A DNA stretch of 64,000 nucleotides from positions 310,001-374,000 of the forward strand of contig BLLK01000062.1 in the NCBI GenBank assembly GCA_021927905.1, in the 5' to 3' direction. Below are positions 13,902 through 25,200 of the stretch, piece after piece. The notes under the pieces are model-generated. The model searched no databases. It was not told the DNA's origin and saw only the letters and a program-made list of their open reading frames with translations. A program made the position numbers and the translations under genes. The DNA comes from Chaetoceros tenuissimus (taxonomy: Eukaryota; Bacillariophyta; Thalassiosirophyceae; Chaetocerotales; Chaetocerotaceae). Within the stretch, counting starts at the first letter, position 1. Every line of letters starts with the position of its first letter.

Positions 13902-15287
13902 ATGAGTGTGAAGAATTTGAATGTCGTTCAATTCTTTCTTATCGCCTGGCTTCTTTTCATGATTGCTAACCTGCAAAATATGAGAAACCTTACTGGCACA
14001 TCCATTGGAGGAAACCGTTATACTACGGAAGTAAATGGCGACGAGAATCGGACACTATACAATTTGACAATGATAAAACCTGTCACTCATGAAGAACTAG
14101 AAGAAGTACATTCAAAGACTGCAAAGTCTCTTAGAAGAATTACCAGATTACAGAATCAATTGAATACAGTCAAGAATGAAAATAAAGATTTATATAGAAA
14201 AATTGAATCAATGAATCACACTCTTCAAGAATTCATTCAAAGTCAAATGAGTGCGCACTTGAGAGCTTCAAAGGAAAAAGATCTCGTGGGTCAATCTAAA
14301 ATATTTTTGAAAGCTCCAAAGTTGCATCAAAGCAGTAAATTGTATAACGCATATGGAACTCCCGTCATTGATGCAGTATTTACCTATGTGAATGGAAGTG
14401 ATCCAGTAATCATTGAGAGAAACAGCAGATATGGAGTCATTGCTCATGATAGAGTCCGCGATATAGGTCAGCTTCGTTATGCTATGAGATCAGCTTACTT
14501 GCATGCACCATTTATACGTAATTTCATCGTAGTCATAAGCGGTCCAAAGGAAAGTCAAATTCCATCATGGCTCAATGTATCACATCCCAAAGTACGAATT
14601 GTACAACATGAAGAAATTTGGGATGACGTTGAGAATCTTCCTAGTATGAACTCACATGCAATAGAATGGGCAACCATGAATATCCCAGGTTTGTCAGAGG
14701 TTTATCTATATTTCAATGATGATTTTTCAATTCAGGAGAACTTGAAGATCTCAAGTATTTGGGGAGGGCCTGATCGACATATTTTACATGAAGCTTGGGA
14801 GGCTCCTGGTAGTGAAAACCAAGTTTCCGATACATATGGAAAGTCGTTAGCATATATTCGAAAGCTCTATGATGCCAAGTATGGTAGGTTTTCAAGTAGA
14901 AAAGTAGCATCACACGTTCCAATGCTGATGAATAGAACCATCATGAAATTGATCAAAAACGATTTTCCAAGCGTCTTCGAAGATATGTATCGAAAGAAAC
15001 CATTTAGGACAAATCATGATGTGCAGTTTCAGTTCGCCTATCAGCAATATATTCGACATCACTACAAATTTACAGTTATAAAAGACCACAATGTTCATTT
15101 CCATAGTTTGACATCAGATTATTCTTCAAATCAAAATATATTTCGGCAAGTTTTGAGTAGACCGAGGCAATTCCTTTGTTTGCAGGATAGTTTTTCGCGA
15201 GGTAAAGTTTCTGAAAATGTTCTTGATGGTATACACAAGTTTTATGAGCGTTTGTACAATGCTAGAGCCCCATGGGAGAAGTGGTAA
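13902..15287 (+). CDS. Stealth-family sugar-phosphate transferase, Golgi type II membrane protein
   Basis: Single exon, 461 residues. One N-terminal membrane segment (VVQFFLIAWLLFMIANL, about residues 8-24) is followed by a coiled stalk (residues about 65-110) and the catalytic region. Stealth CR1 is IDAVFTYVNGSDP (about residues 155-167). CR2 runs from DIGQLRYAMRSAYLHAPFI to EVYLYFNDDFS (about 190-280) and includes NSHAIEW. CR3 is HVPMLMNRTIMKLIKNDFP and FRTNHDVQFQFAY (about 338-380). Family members such as GNPTAB and bacterial capsule phosphotransferases move sugar-1-phosphate onto glycans, so a Golgi glycan-modifying role is likely; donor and acceptor cannot be read from sequence. The last codons and 3' flank are duplicated about 259 bp downstream. 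Confidence 0.9.
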   Translation: MSVKNLNVVQFFLIAWLLFMIANLQNMRNLTGTSIGGNRYTTEVNGDENRTLYNLTMIKPVTHEELEEVHSKTAKSLRRITRLQNQLNTVKNENKDLYRKIESMNHTLQEFIQSQMSAHLRASKEKDLVGQSKIFLKAPKLHQSSKLYNAYGTPVIDAVFTYVNGSDPVIIERNSRYGVIAHDRVRDIGQLRYAMRSAYLHAPFIRNFIVVISGPKESQIPSWLNVSHPKVRIVQHEEIWDDVENLPSMNSHAIEWATMNIPGLSEVYLYFNDDFSIQENLKISSIWGGPDRHILHEAWEAPGSENQVSDTYGKSLAYIRKLYDAKYGRFSSRKVASHVPMLMNRTIMKLIKNDFPSVFEDMYRKKPFRTNHDVQFQFAYQQYIRHHYKFTVIKDHNVHFHSLTSDYSSNQNIFRQVLSRPRQFLCLQDSFSRGKVSENVLDGIHKFYERLYNARAPWEKW

Positions 15288-15643
15288 TTTCTTTACGAAT
15301 ATACTCACAAGTAAATGTAAAATAAAGTAAATGTGATACGAAATGAGCAACTGGTACATTTATAAATAAAGAAAATAATAAATTTTATAACGGCACTTGA
15401 GCATGGGCGTAGAAATCATGTTTCGAGCAACAGAGAAAGCGAATGATGATGCTGCGCAAAGGGAAGATCTTGCCATCCAGATCAAAGGTCATGATGAAAT
15501 ACACCTTAGACAGAACTCGCACTCAGCCCCATGGGAGAAGTGGTAATTTCTTTACGATATACTCACAAGTAAATGTAAAATAAAGTAAATGTGATAAGAA
15601 ATGAGCAACTGGTACATATAAATAAAGTAAATAAAAAATTTTA
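15266..15643 (+). repeat. Direct duplication of the Stealth gene's 3' end
   Basis: The block 15266 to about 15393 (last codons APWEKW plus stop and the following AT-rich tail) recurs at 15525 to about 15643 with few differences and the same order of landmarks (CCATGGGAGAAGTGG, ACTCACAAGTAAATG, GAGCAACTGGTACAT). The roughly 130 bp between the copies are unrelated to this gene's coding sequence. The second copy is not attached to any reading frame. Confidence 0.85.
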
Positions 15644-16100
15644 CGCTCAGTAACAGGAGAGTATATGTAATATACCTTTGAAACAGCATACTTCAAGCAG
15701 TATGTATCAAGAATAAGTGAGTATACACAATTCACCACTCAGTACGGCATACTTGAAGCGATGCCTATGGCTCACTTGACACGTAAGAGTATAGTGGACC
15801 ATCATACGGTGGTTACTTGTACCCATACCATGCCCTCGTTAATCATTTGGTCCATACATTTCTGTTACTGTTAGGATTGAAACCATTTTTTCCAAATTCA
15901 CAAGGAATATTCACCACACGTAGACCATAGAATACACCCTTAGTACCTATTTATCTAAACATAATGAATCACCCTCTGAGAGATCACAGTATTGAACCTA
16001 CTCTGATTGCAATAATGGAACAAATAATAGTGATAGAAAGATCTCTGAAAACAAAATGTAAAAAGAAATTCTACATTCTTATCTTTATCCACTCTTCTGC
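15644..16100. other. Intergenic, nothing recognised
   Basis: About 450 bp between the duplicated 3' end and the decayed coiled-coil gene. Short ORFs only, none convincing. Confidence 0.4.
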
Positions 16101-16106
16101 AAGTCG

Positions 16107-16936
16107 TTGGCTTCCTTAAAGAAAGAGATGCTACTAATGGTTGAGGTTGAGGAGCGTCTCCATCTCGTTCCTGAAGAAGACTCTCCAGAGCTTGAAGCTG
16201 AGGATGAACAGAATCAAAATCCGAATTGGTGCCAAATATCAAGCTATTTTCTAATGACAAAGATAGAAAAGCGCTGCTATTTTGCAACTGAGGAATACTC
16301 TTCGAGGCTTGAATCTGAGGAAGAGGAGAAACTTCGCATTATTCCCGAGGAAGAAGCTATAAGGCTTATGGCTAAAGATTAGGAGCTTTCATGGATAATT
16401 ATGTGAAACATGAAGCCAAAATACGACCGTCTTCATTTTAGGGCTCAAAGTAGTTGCTATACTAAAGACAAAGGAAGACGAAAAGGATCGAAATACTGAC
16501 GAAGATGAATTATACGAGTAGATTGAAGAGCGAGGATGAGGAAGGAGTACGCATTGCTTCAAGAGAAGAAATAACCAGAGTTGTAGTTGAAGAATCTCCG
16601 TATAGATACTGAAGAATAAACTATCAGATTGAAAATCGGGGACTCAAGAAGCAGTTGGCATGAGGCTATGGAAGAGGAGCAAGTATTTTGCTAATGAGAA
16701 AGTGGCTTCAAGAGCTGAAGCTGAAGAGAAGGAACGTCTCTGTCTTGCAGCTGAGGAATGAGTCATTGTTACTAGACAAAAAGACCGATGAAGAGGTAAA
16801 ATCAAGTATTTCAACTCAAGTCGCTTTCAATACTTTGTCAATGATGCTTTTGATAGCTGGTGCAATTTTTGAAGGAAAGAGTTTTGAGACGGCTGTACAA
16901 TCCAATAATATCATTACAAATATGATTATCAGATAA
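16107..16936 (+). pseudogene. Decayed coiled-coil gene with Glu/Arg/Leu-rich repeats
   Basis: Fragments in shifting frames share one degenerate repeat theme: acidic 'E(A/S)EEEERLRxxPEEE' units. They can be read at 16130-16200, 16305-16370, 16515-16590 and 16705-16760, and stops or frame changes interrupt them. The longest open stretches are 16107-16382 (91 codons) and 16688-16936 (82 codons, ending in a hydrophobic SMMLLIAGAIFEG segment). This is what a long Glu-rich helical protein gene looks like after loss of constraint. No intact product is predicted. A gene with many introns is a less likely reading. Confidence 0.45.
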
Positions 16937-18106
16937 TAATACTCAATGGCTAAGTTCCTCCATCTAATATGACACTGCAAAGACGTAAGCTTGCAGAATC
17001 GACTTGAGAAGCATCGAAGCACCGAAGCACAAAGCGCGTATAGGGTGGAGCATAAAGTGGATATCCGTGGAGTGTCAGTGCTTCCTTTTCCAAAAGGGAA
17101 TGTATTATTCCCGACGAGTGAAAGGAAATGGAGGTCCTGGAGTAGTTCAATCCAGGCTCAGACTGGAAAGCGCATGCACTGTAAAAATGGAATGCATTTC
17201 TGGTCCATAAGGATCCGAGAGAAATGATTCTAGGCCTTGTATGACGAAATCATGTAGCGATAGGTCAGGAATATCAGCACCCGTCAGAAATCTTTCTAGT
17301 TTCTTCAAAAGGACTGTGCATAACGTGGTGAACATCAACCATATCTTTCTGACTTGACTCTTCCAGTTGCCATTCTTCTGCAAATCAATTTCATAACAAA
17401 TTTACAGACCGCATAAGAGGAAGCTTTATAAGGCAGAGAAAAGAGAGCTCATTCACTATTCTTTGCACACATTTTAAGTGCCTCGTGTGTATCTAAAGCA
17501 ATAGTAATCGGTGTAGTCTCGGACAATGAGATATGATTCCAGTACGTCTGTTTATTTCATGTATGCACTCTGGACTGCTGTTTCTCCGGATGTGTCTGTC
17601 ACCCATTAATATCTTTTGGCGAAGCTGGTAATATATTGCAGCAGATCCATCAGAAACCAGAATTGCTCTACAGGAGGTTATATCTGTCCACAGTGAATCG
17701 AATCAGCAGTGTGGCTATGCTCGATAGATTTAACCATCCAAGGGCATGAGGCCTGGTTAAATGTGGTATGGACCAATGCGAAATCCTGTTGCTGGTGTTT
17801 CGACAATATCAGAAGGACTGACTCCTTGGCGCTGAATATGATCTCTCTATTTTCACACTAAGTACTAACAATGCTTCATCTGGTGCGCCTTGGAATTGCA
17901 AATATTGTTTGTGATCCACAGATCATGCTGAAAATGATTGCATTTTACGTTTTAGATGATGAATAGAGGATTCTGTACATTTCTGGTATCAAAAATCAGC
18001 TTATATTATACAAGTAAAGGCATGAAGGTAGCATTTCATTTGACGAATGAATATGGCACACGACCTCCAGCCAACCAACATCTGAAAGGGTCACGCACAT
18101 GACAAA
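16937..18106. other. Intergenic region, possible relic ORF
   Basis: About 1.2 kb. A 78-codon minus-strand ORF (17147-17383) contains a protein-like stretch (DLSLHDFVIQGLESFLSDP) but lacks a credible start or neighbours. Another protein-like run is visible on the minus strand near 17460-17540 (SETTPITIALDTHEALKMC). Both may be remnants of a degraded gene. Nothing else recognised. Confidence 0.3.
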
Positions 18107-19023
18107 TTACCATCCCAAAGCACCTCTCAACATTCGCGATACTTCACTGTTATCATTGCCACCAACAGGACTTTCCGGTGCCAATTCTTCTCTAGTCTTT
18201 GCCAAGCCTCCCTTCACAACAACATATATAACTACCCCAACTAAAAGAAGAACATTGGTACATGCAAAACACTGAATCAATCTATCCGTTGCCATTCTTT
18301 TCCCAAAAGTTTTGATGAGTTTATCTGCTCTGTCAAGACTATTTTCCATCCTCATGACATCCTTATCAATATTATTCAGCTGCTCACGTTGTCTCTGTAA
18401 TTCTTCAACGGTACCCATACCCACTTCTTTTGACTCTGCAATCATTTTCTGTGTATTCAAAAGCGATTCTTGTGTCTTATCCTGTAGACGAGATGCATCA
18501 TTCAAAAGCGCATCTCCAGCAGCAACGGGATTATCTTCAATACAATCTGGTCCACCATCACCATTCGCACCAATAAATAAGGCTTCTCGATTCCCTTCTG
18601 ACCTCATATTCTTAATTTCAGCAGTAAGTTCCGCAACAGTCTGTTCATAACGCTTAAGTTCTGCTTTATAACTGTTTCTCTCGGAAGGATCTGCCAATAG
18701 TCTGATTTCAGCTTTGAAAGATCGAGTGTTTCCTTTGATGGAACGTAACCTTCGCTCTGCATTATCGAGAGATGCCTTTTGATCAAGACTGTCAGTGGGA
18801 ATCGATCGGATGATGGAACGAACTACTTCAATGTCGTTACTGATGGAATCTTTCCAGTAGTCAATATCAGCCTTGAGATAAACAGTAACGAGTATAAATG
18901 AGTATAAAATTAGTTTTATAAAATATACAAAGAGGTTTCCATGAGAGCACTTCCCATAGGTTCTGTCCCACGACTTGGAGAACACTATTATCAACATGAA
19001 ATGGCACCCTTTTCACTCACCAT
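18107..19023 (-). CDS. Qb-SNARE, NPSN/Vti1-like
   Basis: Exons (complement): 19021-19023 and 18107-18871; 255 residues. The first exon is only the ATG, followed by GTGAGT; the 149-bp intron ends ATCTCAAG and the second exon starts in frame with ADIDYWKDS. The N-terminal half (residues about 5-105) is helical, like the Habc region of Qb-SNAREs. The SNARE motif runs about residues 150-215 (LQDKTQESLLNTQKMIAES ... GTVEELQRQREQLNNID ... ADKLIKTFGKRMATDR). A membrane anchor (CTNVLLLVGVVIYVVV) follows, with a short lumenal tail. The KRMATDR context before the anchor resembles plant NPSN proteins, which act in Golgi, endosome and cell-plate fusion. Vti1-like is the alternative. Confidence 0.85.
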
Positions 19024-22000
19024 TTTATTCTTCAAATAAATATGTGATAGATGGAGTATATATGAGAGATCTAGAAGAAAGAATAGTAGAACTAGATGGT
19101 AAGGAAGGAAGGAAGTACTTGGTAGTTGGTAGTAAGTACTACTCGTAAAGTACTACAATACTTACAAGTGTGTGAATGTACGAACAAAAGAAAAGCGTTG
19201 GATCAAATGTAGTTCCAAAGGGGGAAGAAGGAGGGATAACTTTTGTCCAAGATCCAAATTTTATATAGCGAGCTAGCTAGCTGTGGTAGACGATGACACC
19301 ACCACCATCACGACAAACGCAAAGAAAGTAGAAAGATCTCTCTCCTCCATGTTTTATTGAAGAATGAGTAGTTATTCTCTGGAGTAACCATAATTTAGGA
19401 AAGCAACAGTACAACAAGAAAAGCTATCACATTCTTTAATTGCAGACAATGTTTAAGGACACTGTGAGAATGTGCCATAAAAGAGAGGGTCTTGGCTTCT
19501 TGAAAATGGTGTAATTACAATAGTCAATACCTATCGCTGCCTCTCTTCCCAAAAATGAAGCGGATCTAGCGAACATGAGACAGAGTATCATAATATATCT
19601 ACACAATCATGACTTGTCTTGATGTGTTGACCGTAAATATTGGTGCAATAGTCGATGCTTTGAATATCGTATGGTCAATCTTTGAGAATCATAAAAGTTG
19701 TAGGAAACGCCTTTAGAGAATAAAAACGTTGTTTCAATGTCTTGATGTATTTCAGCCCCACAGAGAAGAAAGATTGATTACAAATAAAGAGAACCTGTGA
19801 AATGTTTGCCAAATCATGGAAGATACTTTACATGAGTTAAAATGAAAAGGTCCAGAATCCAGAGAACATGGCAGGAGCTAGTTGTGTTTAAAAGTCTAGT
19901 CTTCGTCATTATGTTAAGCAGTTCGATCAAAGTGACAAGTTGGAAACACCAAACATATTTATCATATAATATGCAATCATCCGTGCAATATTTCTTATAC
20001 AATTGGAAAGAAAAGCTATAGAAAGTGGTTTTACCATGAATTCGTCAATCTAGTTAGTAATATTGAAGAATTGAAGAATGGGTAATTTTCAGATCCATAA
20101 TGTTTGCAAGATTTTGGAAACGCGTTCTTTGGACATGTAGCCTAGAGAGGGTAAAACAAAGCTACAAGATCAAATTTCTATAAAAATTTTTTGTTCGAAA
20201 CATACAGATATACAAGAAAAGTAGTTTTTTGGTTAAGCTTTTGAGCTTTTATGCGTTAGATTAGGAGAGTATGATCGAAATATTGGGAGCACATCAAGGG
20301 TGGTTTGACTCTTATTTCTTTCTTTGATAAGAGATGGACCGGTACCTGCTGTGTACGTATTAATTAAGTTGGCAAAAGCCAATCGAAATCAAAGGATTTT
20401 ATCAAAGTCGAGATGAAGAAACACTTTCGACAGTGAGGCAAGATGTGAATAAAGTTTTCATAAGAAATGGAAACACAAATGCAGAAGATGAAAATGGATA
20501 AAAGGATAGAGCATATTGCATTGAATATCGAGACATGGCCCACATATCAATGAAAAATTTGAGTGATTACTTGAATTTGTACAAGATCGCAACGGCATAA
20601 AGGAACACGAGTATAGGTCTGAAAAAGGAAGGCATGCATATTACTGTTGATGATTTGGGTGGAAAGACTTCTTTTAATTCTTTATGTTCGTGGACCAGTC
20701 AGCCAAGAAAAGTGATATTTCAGTGGGCTCTAACTTTTTCAAAACAAAGTGTATAGTTTCGGTTCCTACTTTTGGTATCGAGCTTGGCGGAAAACGAATG
20801 AGATACTTGATGTTCATTCTCAAATTCATTTCAAACCAAGTCTGTCCTACTCCACCTTCATCACAAATCACTCTTGAGCTGTAATTATTGAAATGATATC
20901 CATAGCTATCAACTCTTCCAAGCATTCTTCTCTGTCAACACGCAGCCCTTAACACTACCTCCATTGTTCCTCAATAGATTACACTATTTCGGTTAACTCA
21001 CATTACAACCAAATCTTTTTGTCACTGACCACGCTACGAATCATCTATTCTTTGAAACTTCATGGTCTGAGGATGCGGAGGTACTCCTTCAAGTAAAGCA
21101 AATGGTGCCTTAGTTACCTACGTATCCTATTCACTCCGATCTGGGATTTGAGTTCACTCTATTCTGATGCTTCTTTAGGAGAAAGAGCGAGACATGAGAA
21201 ATATGAGACTGTTCTTTCAGTTATCTTACATAAAAGCACAATCTCGACAACAATAGAATGTTCTTCTCGAGTAAGATTCACCTCACCTCCCAACAAGTTG
21301 TTCGTTGTTGTTTAGAAAATAGAAAACTGTATTGTTGTCTATGCTGGTGTGGGAATAGGGCAATTTTAATGAGACTCCGTGAGGTTGGTGAGCTTGGTAA
21401 CATCCAAGGTTTCAAGATCTTGTGTTTTCAATTGAGGTTGCTTTGATTCTGCCATATTAACGAGATATGTTACTTAGACAAGTCCTTGTAGCTATGAAAT
21501 ACGGTCGACTTTGCACCTTAACAAGAGAAGAAAGGAGCATCACTTTGTTTCTCTCGCATCTCCATCTCCAACATGAAAAAGCACTCTCTTTTGCAGGTGG
21601 AGATGAAGGATGTGAGGTCCAGTACAAAAGCCATATCGAGTAGGGAATAGTACATCCCCTTTCCCCTTCCCCCTTTCCCTTTCCTCCTTTTTTGTTAAAA
21701 TAGGAAATTGGAAATTGATCGTTGGAGTGGTCTTGGCAGTCCTGGCACAGACCGAGGGCTTAAATGTATTTGGAGTCCCACAAAACGGCTTGCCAAAAAA
21801 CAGTTTGGCGAACGTGGGAATAAAGCTAAAGCACAGAGACAATAAATGGGACTAAATTTTTTATACTTCCAACGGCATCCGTTGACAGTATAAATATCAG
21901 TTTTCTACGAGTTTTCAGAATTCGTTAGATTGTGTCTTGGCTAAATTACAAAACACAGATAATCATTCCCACCACGACACAATCGCTAGGAGACGGCTGG

Positions 22001-22202
22001 TGTTTAAACCTTTTTGGAGATGATAATTTCATCAACGGTGAGACTCCTAGACGACTTGGCACATATTCCACTGTATTGAAATAATACATTGCATAGAACT
22101 CAAATTACAAATAATAACGAATCTGCATTGAGCTGTGACCTTTTTTGGAGCCGCTCATCAACTGTAAACAACTTCCTTGAAAAGGTATTTCCCGATCCGG
22201 TA
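19024..22202. other. Large gene-poor interval
   Basis: About 3.2 kb, the longest empty stretch in the window. Only short ORFs occur (for example 20674-20925 minus, 21540-21842 minus, 21258-21446 plus), all overlapping on both strands without recognisable motifs. 19080-19180 contains self-complementary AGTACT/GTACTT-rich sequence. 21655-21700 is a C/T-rich run on the plus strand. No tRNA or transposase was recognised. The right part should contain the promoter of the giant gene. Confidence 0.4.
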
Positions 22203-25200
22203 ATGGTTCTTCCCAGTCTCGTCAAGACAGGGGAGGTCAGCAATGCATCTGCATCGTTGTCTATGAAGGATCTCAAGTCTCTCCAGACTGACTCCTCTCC
22301 CGGAGTCAGGGTGGTGGGAGAAATGAAAAAGGTAAGTATTCAGATTTCCTCTTTATCTACGAATGTTTTGTGTTTTGTAGTCAAAGTCATGTAACACAAA
22401 CGGATTCTTCGTCCCTTGTCAACAAAAACATGTTTTAAATTTATTCTAAACTATAACTTCTTTTCAATCATTACAAAGCAGACACTCATGAAAGCAAGAA
22501 CCTTTGTATTTACAAAGCTATCACCTGCTTTACTGAGTACTACTTTAACTGTTGGAACTGACACTACAGCGGGTAAAGGTGACAGATCTGTATATCTGTA
22601 TCGCGTTGGTAGATCCGTTGATGCTGCTGCGAACTTCGAAGAGGCTGACTCAGCTCTTGAGTGTTCCAAGGAGATGATGTTTGAGGAGGAAAATGGTTGT
22701 GTTGTTCTTATGAACTTCGCTGAAGTTTTTGCTAATGATCTCAAGAAGGAAAGAGGAGGAGTTACAGGAGGAGGAGAGGGAAAGGATTTGAGATTGGACT
22801 TCTTCGGACTGAAGTCTTCCAAGGAGATGATGTTTGAGGAGGAAAATGGTTGTGTTGTTCTTATGAACTTCGCTGAAGTTTTTGCTGATGATCTCAAGAA
22901 GGAAAGAGGAGGAGTTACAGGAGGAGGAGAGGGAAAGGATTTGAGATTGGACTTCTTCGGACTGAAGTCTTCCAAGGAGATGATGTTTGAGGAGGAAAAT
23001 GGTTGTGTTGTTCTTATGAACTTCGCTGAAGTTTTTGCTGATGATCTCAAGAAGGAAAGAGGAGGAGTTACAGGAGGAGGAGAGGGAAAGGATTTGAGAT
23101 TGGACTTCTTCGGACTGAAGTCTTCCAAGGAGATGATGTTTGAGGAGGAAAATGGTTGTGTTGTTCTTATGAACTTCGCTGAAGTTTTTGCTGATGATCT
23201 CAAGAAGGAAAGAGGAGGAGTTACAGGAGGAGGAGAGGGAAAGGATTTGAGATTGGACTTCTTCGGACTGAAGACTTCCAAGGAGATGATGTTTGAGGAG
23301 GAAAATGGTTGTGTTGTTCTTATGAACTTCGCTGAAGTTTTTGCTAATGATCTCAAGAAGGAAAGAGGAGGAGTTACAGGAGGAGGAGAGGGAAAGGATT
23401 TGAGATTGGACTTCTTCGGACTGAAGTCTTCCAAGGAGATGATGTTTGAGGAGGAAAATGGTTGTGTTGTTCTTATGAACTTCGCTGAAGTTTTTGCTGA
23501 TGATCTCAAGAAGGAAAGAGGAGGAGTTACAGGAGGAGGAGAGGGAAAGGATTTGAGATTGGACTTCTTCGGACTGAAGACTTCCAAGGAGATGATGTTT
23601 GAGGAGGAAAATGGTTGTGTTGTTCTTATGAACTTCGCTGAAGTTTTTGCTGATGATCTCAAGAAGGAAAGAGGAGGAGTTACAGGAGGAGGAGAGGGAA
23701 AGGATTTGAGATTGGACTTCTTCGGACTGAAGTCTTCCAAGGAGATGATGTTTGAGGAGGAAAATGGTTGTGTTGTTTTTATGAACTTCGCTGAAGTTTT
23801 TGCTGATGATCTCAAAAAGGATAGAGGAGGAGTTACAGGAGGAGGAGAGGGAAAGGATTTGAGATTGGACTTCTTCGGACTGAAGTCTTCCAAGGAGATG
23901 ATGTTTGAGAAGGAAAATGGTTGTGCTGTTCTTATGAAATTTGCTGAAGTTTTTGCTGATGATCTCAAAAAGGATAGAGGAGGAGTTACAGGAGGAGGAG
24001 AGGGAAAGGATTTGAGATTGGACTTCTTCGGACTGAAGTCTTCCAAGGAGATGATGTTTGAGAAGGAAAATGGTTGTGCTGTTCTTATGAAATTTGCTGA
24101 AGTTTCTGCTGCTGATCTCAAGAGGGAGAGAAGAGGAGTAGGAATAGAAGGAAGAGAGGCACAGGTTTTGAGCAAGGAATCTACCAAGATTTTTGAGAAG
24201 AACGTTCCTTCTGTGCTTGGGGACACTCTGAAGAAGAATTGTCTTTCTTTGATGCAATTGGCGTTGTTTGGCTTTCTAGCAAAAGTTACATATTTTGTTG
24301 CAGCAATTCAAGGATGTTTCTTTAAGAATTTGCTCGCATCTATGGTGCTTATGTTCTCTCTTACTTCTGTAGCTGCATCTAGTAGTACCACAATGTCGTT
24401 TTCAATGCATAGGGCTTCACTTTGTGACGTCGGGTATGCTAAGCCTTTCATGCAAATCGAATCAACTTTGGGTGAATGCGAATACCAATGTATGTCTTTG
24501 CGTTCTTGTAGCGGAATGCAGTTTTCTGATCCAAAGCAATGTCTGCTTTATGATATCCCATTTCCGTCAGTAAGTTTTTGATCACGTTTTTGTTTCATGT
24601 GCGAAGCAGATTTTTCTCAATCATTTCTATCCATTTTAGGTCAAATCTGTTGACGATGACTCCCTTACTTGTGGAGTCAAGGAGAAGAATGTGTCCGATG
24701 AGGTCACCTCTAGTCAAGTTGATGCTTTTGTTCATTATTTTGGATTTAAATGTGGCGATATAATTGGCCATGACCAATCTACTAGAGTCGCTGGTTTTGA
24801 TTCTCTCTCTGCTTGTGAGGAAAGATGTTTCGCAATGGAAGAGTGCAAAGCTTTTGACTGGAATGGGTCATCGAAGAATGTTTGTAACATTCTTGAGTAT
24901 CCTGTTGCCAACGAAGATATCTTGCCTGTTCTTGATCTAGATACCAAGTCAGATCGTGTCTGTGGAGTCCGAACACGTCTGGGAAAGGGTGAAAGAATTG
25001 AAAAGGAGAGTATGAACGCACTTGTCAAAAATAGTGATATTCTAGATCCTACTGGCGAGACAAAAGATGCAAGAAGGTTGGAAGCAGCTACCACATCGGC
25101 AGAGTTTGAATCTCCAGAAAATATTCCCCTTCTGAACTCTACAACTGTCGATGACTCGTACTCTAATACCATGCTTTCTGATAGTACCAATTTTGCTGAT

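Noticed and set aside
22451-24257. Two very long minus-strand ORFs (591 and 535 codons) opposite the 153-bp repeats
   Set aside because: They arise because the repeat length is a multiple of three and the unit happens to lack stops on the other strand. The plus-strand frame continues through correct splice sites into recognised domains.
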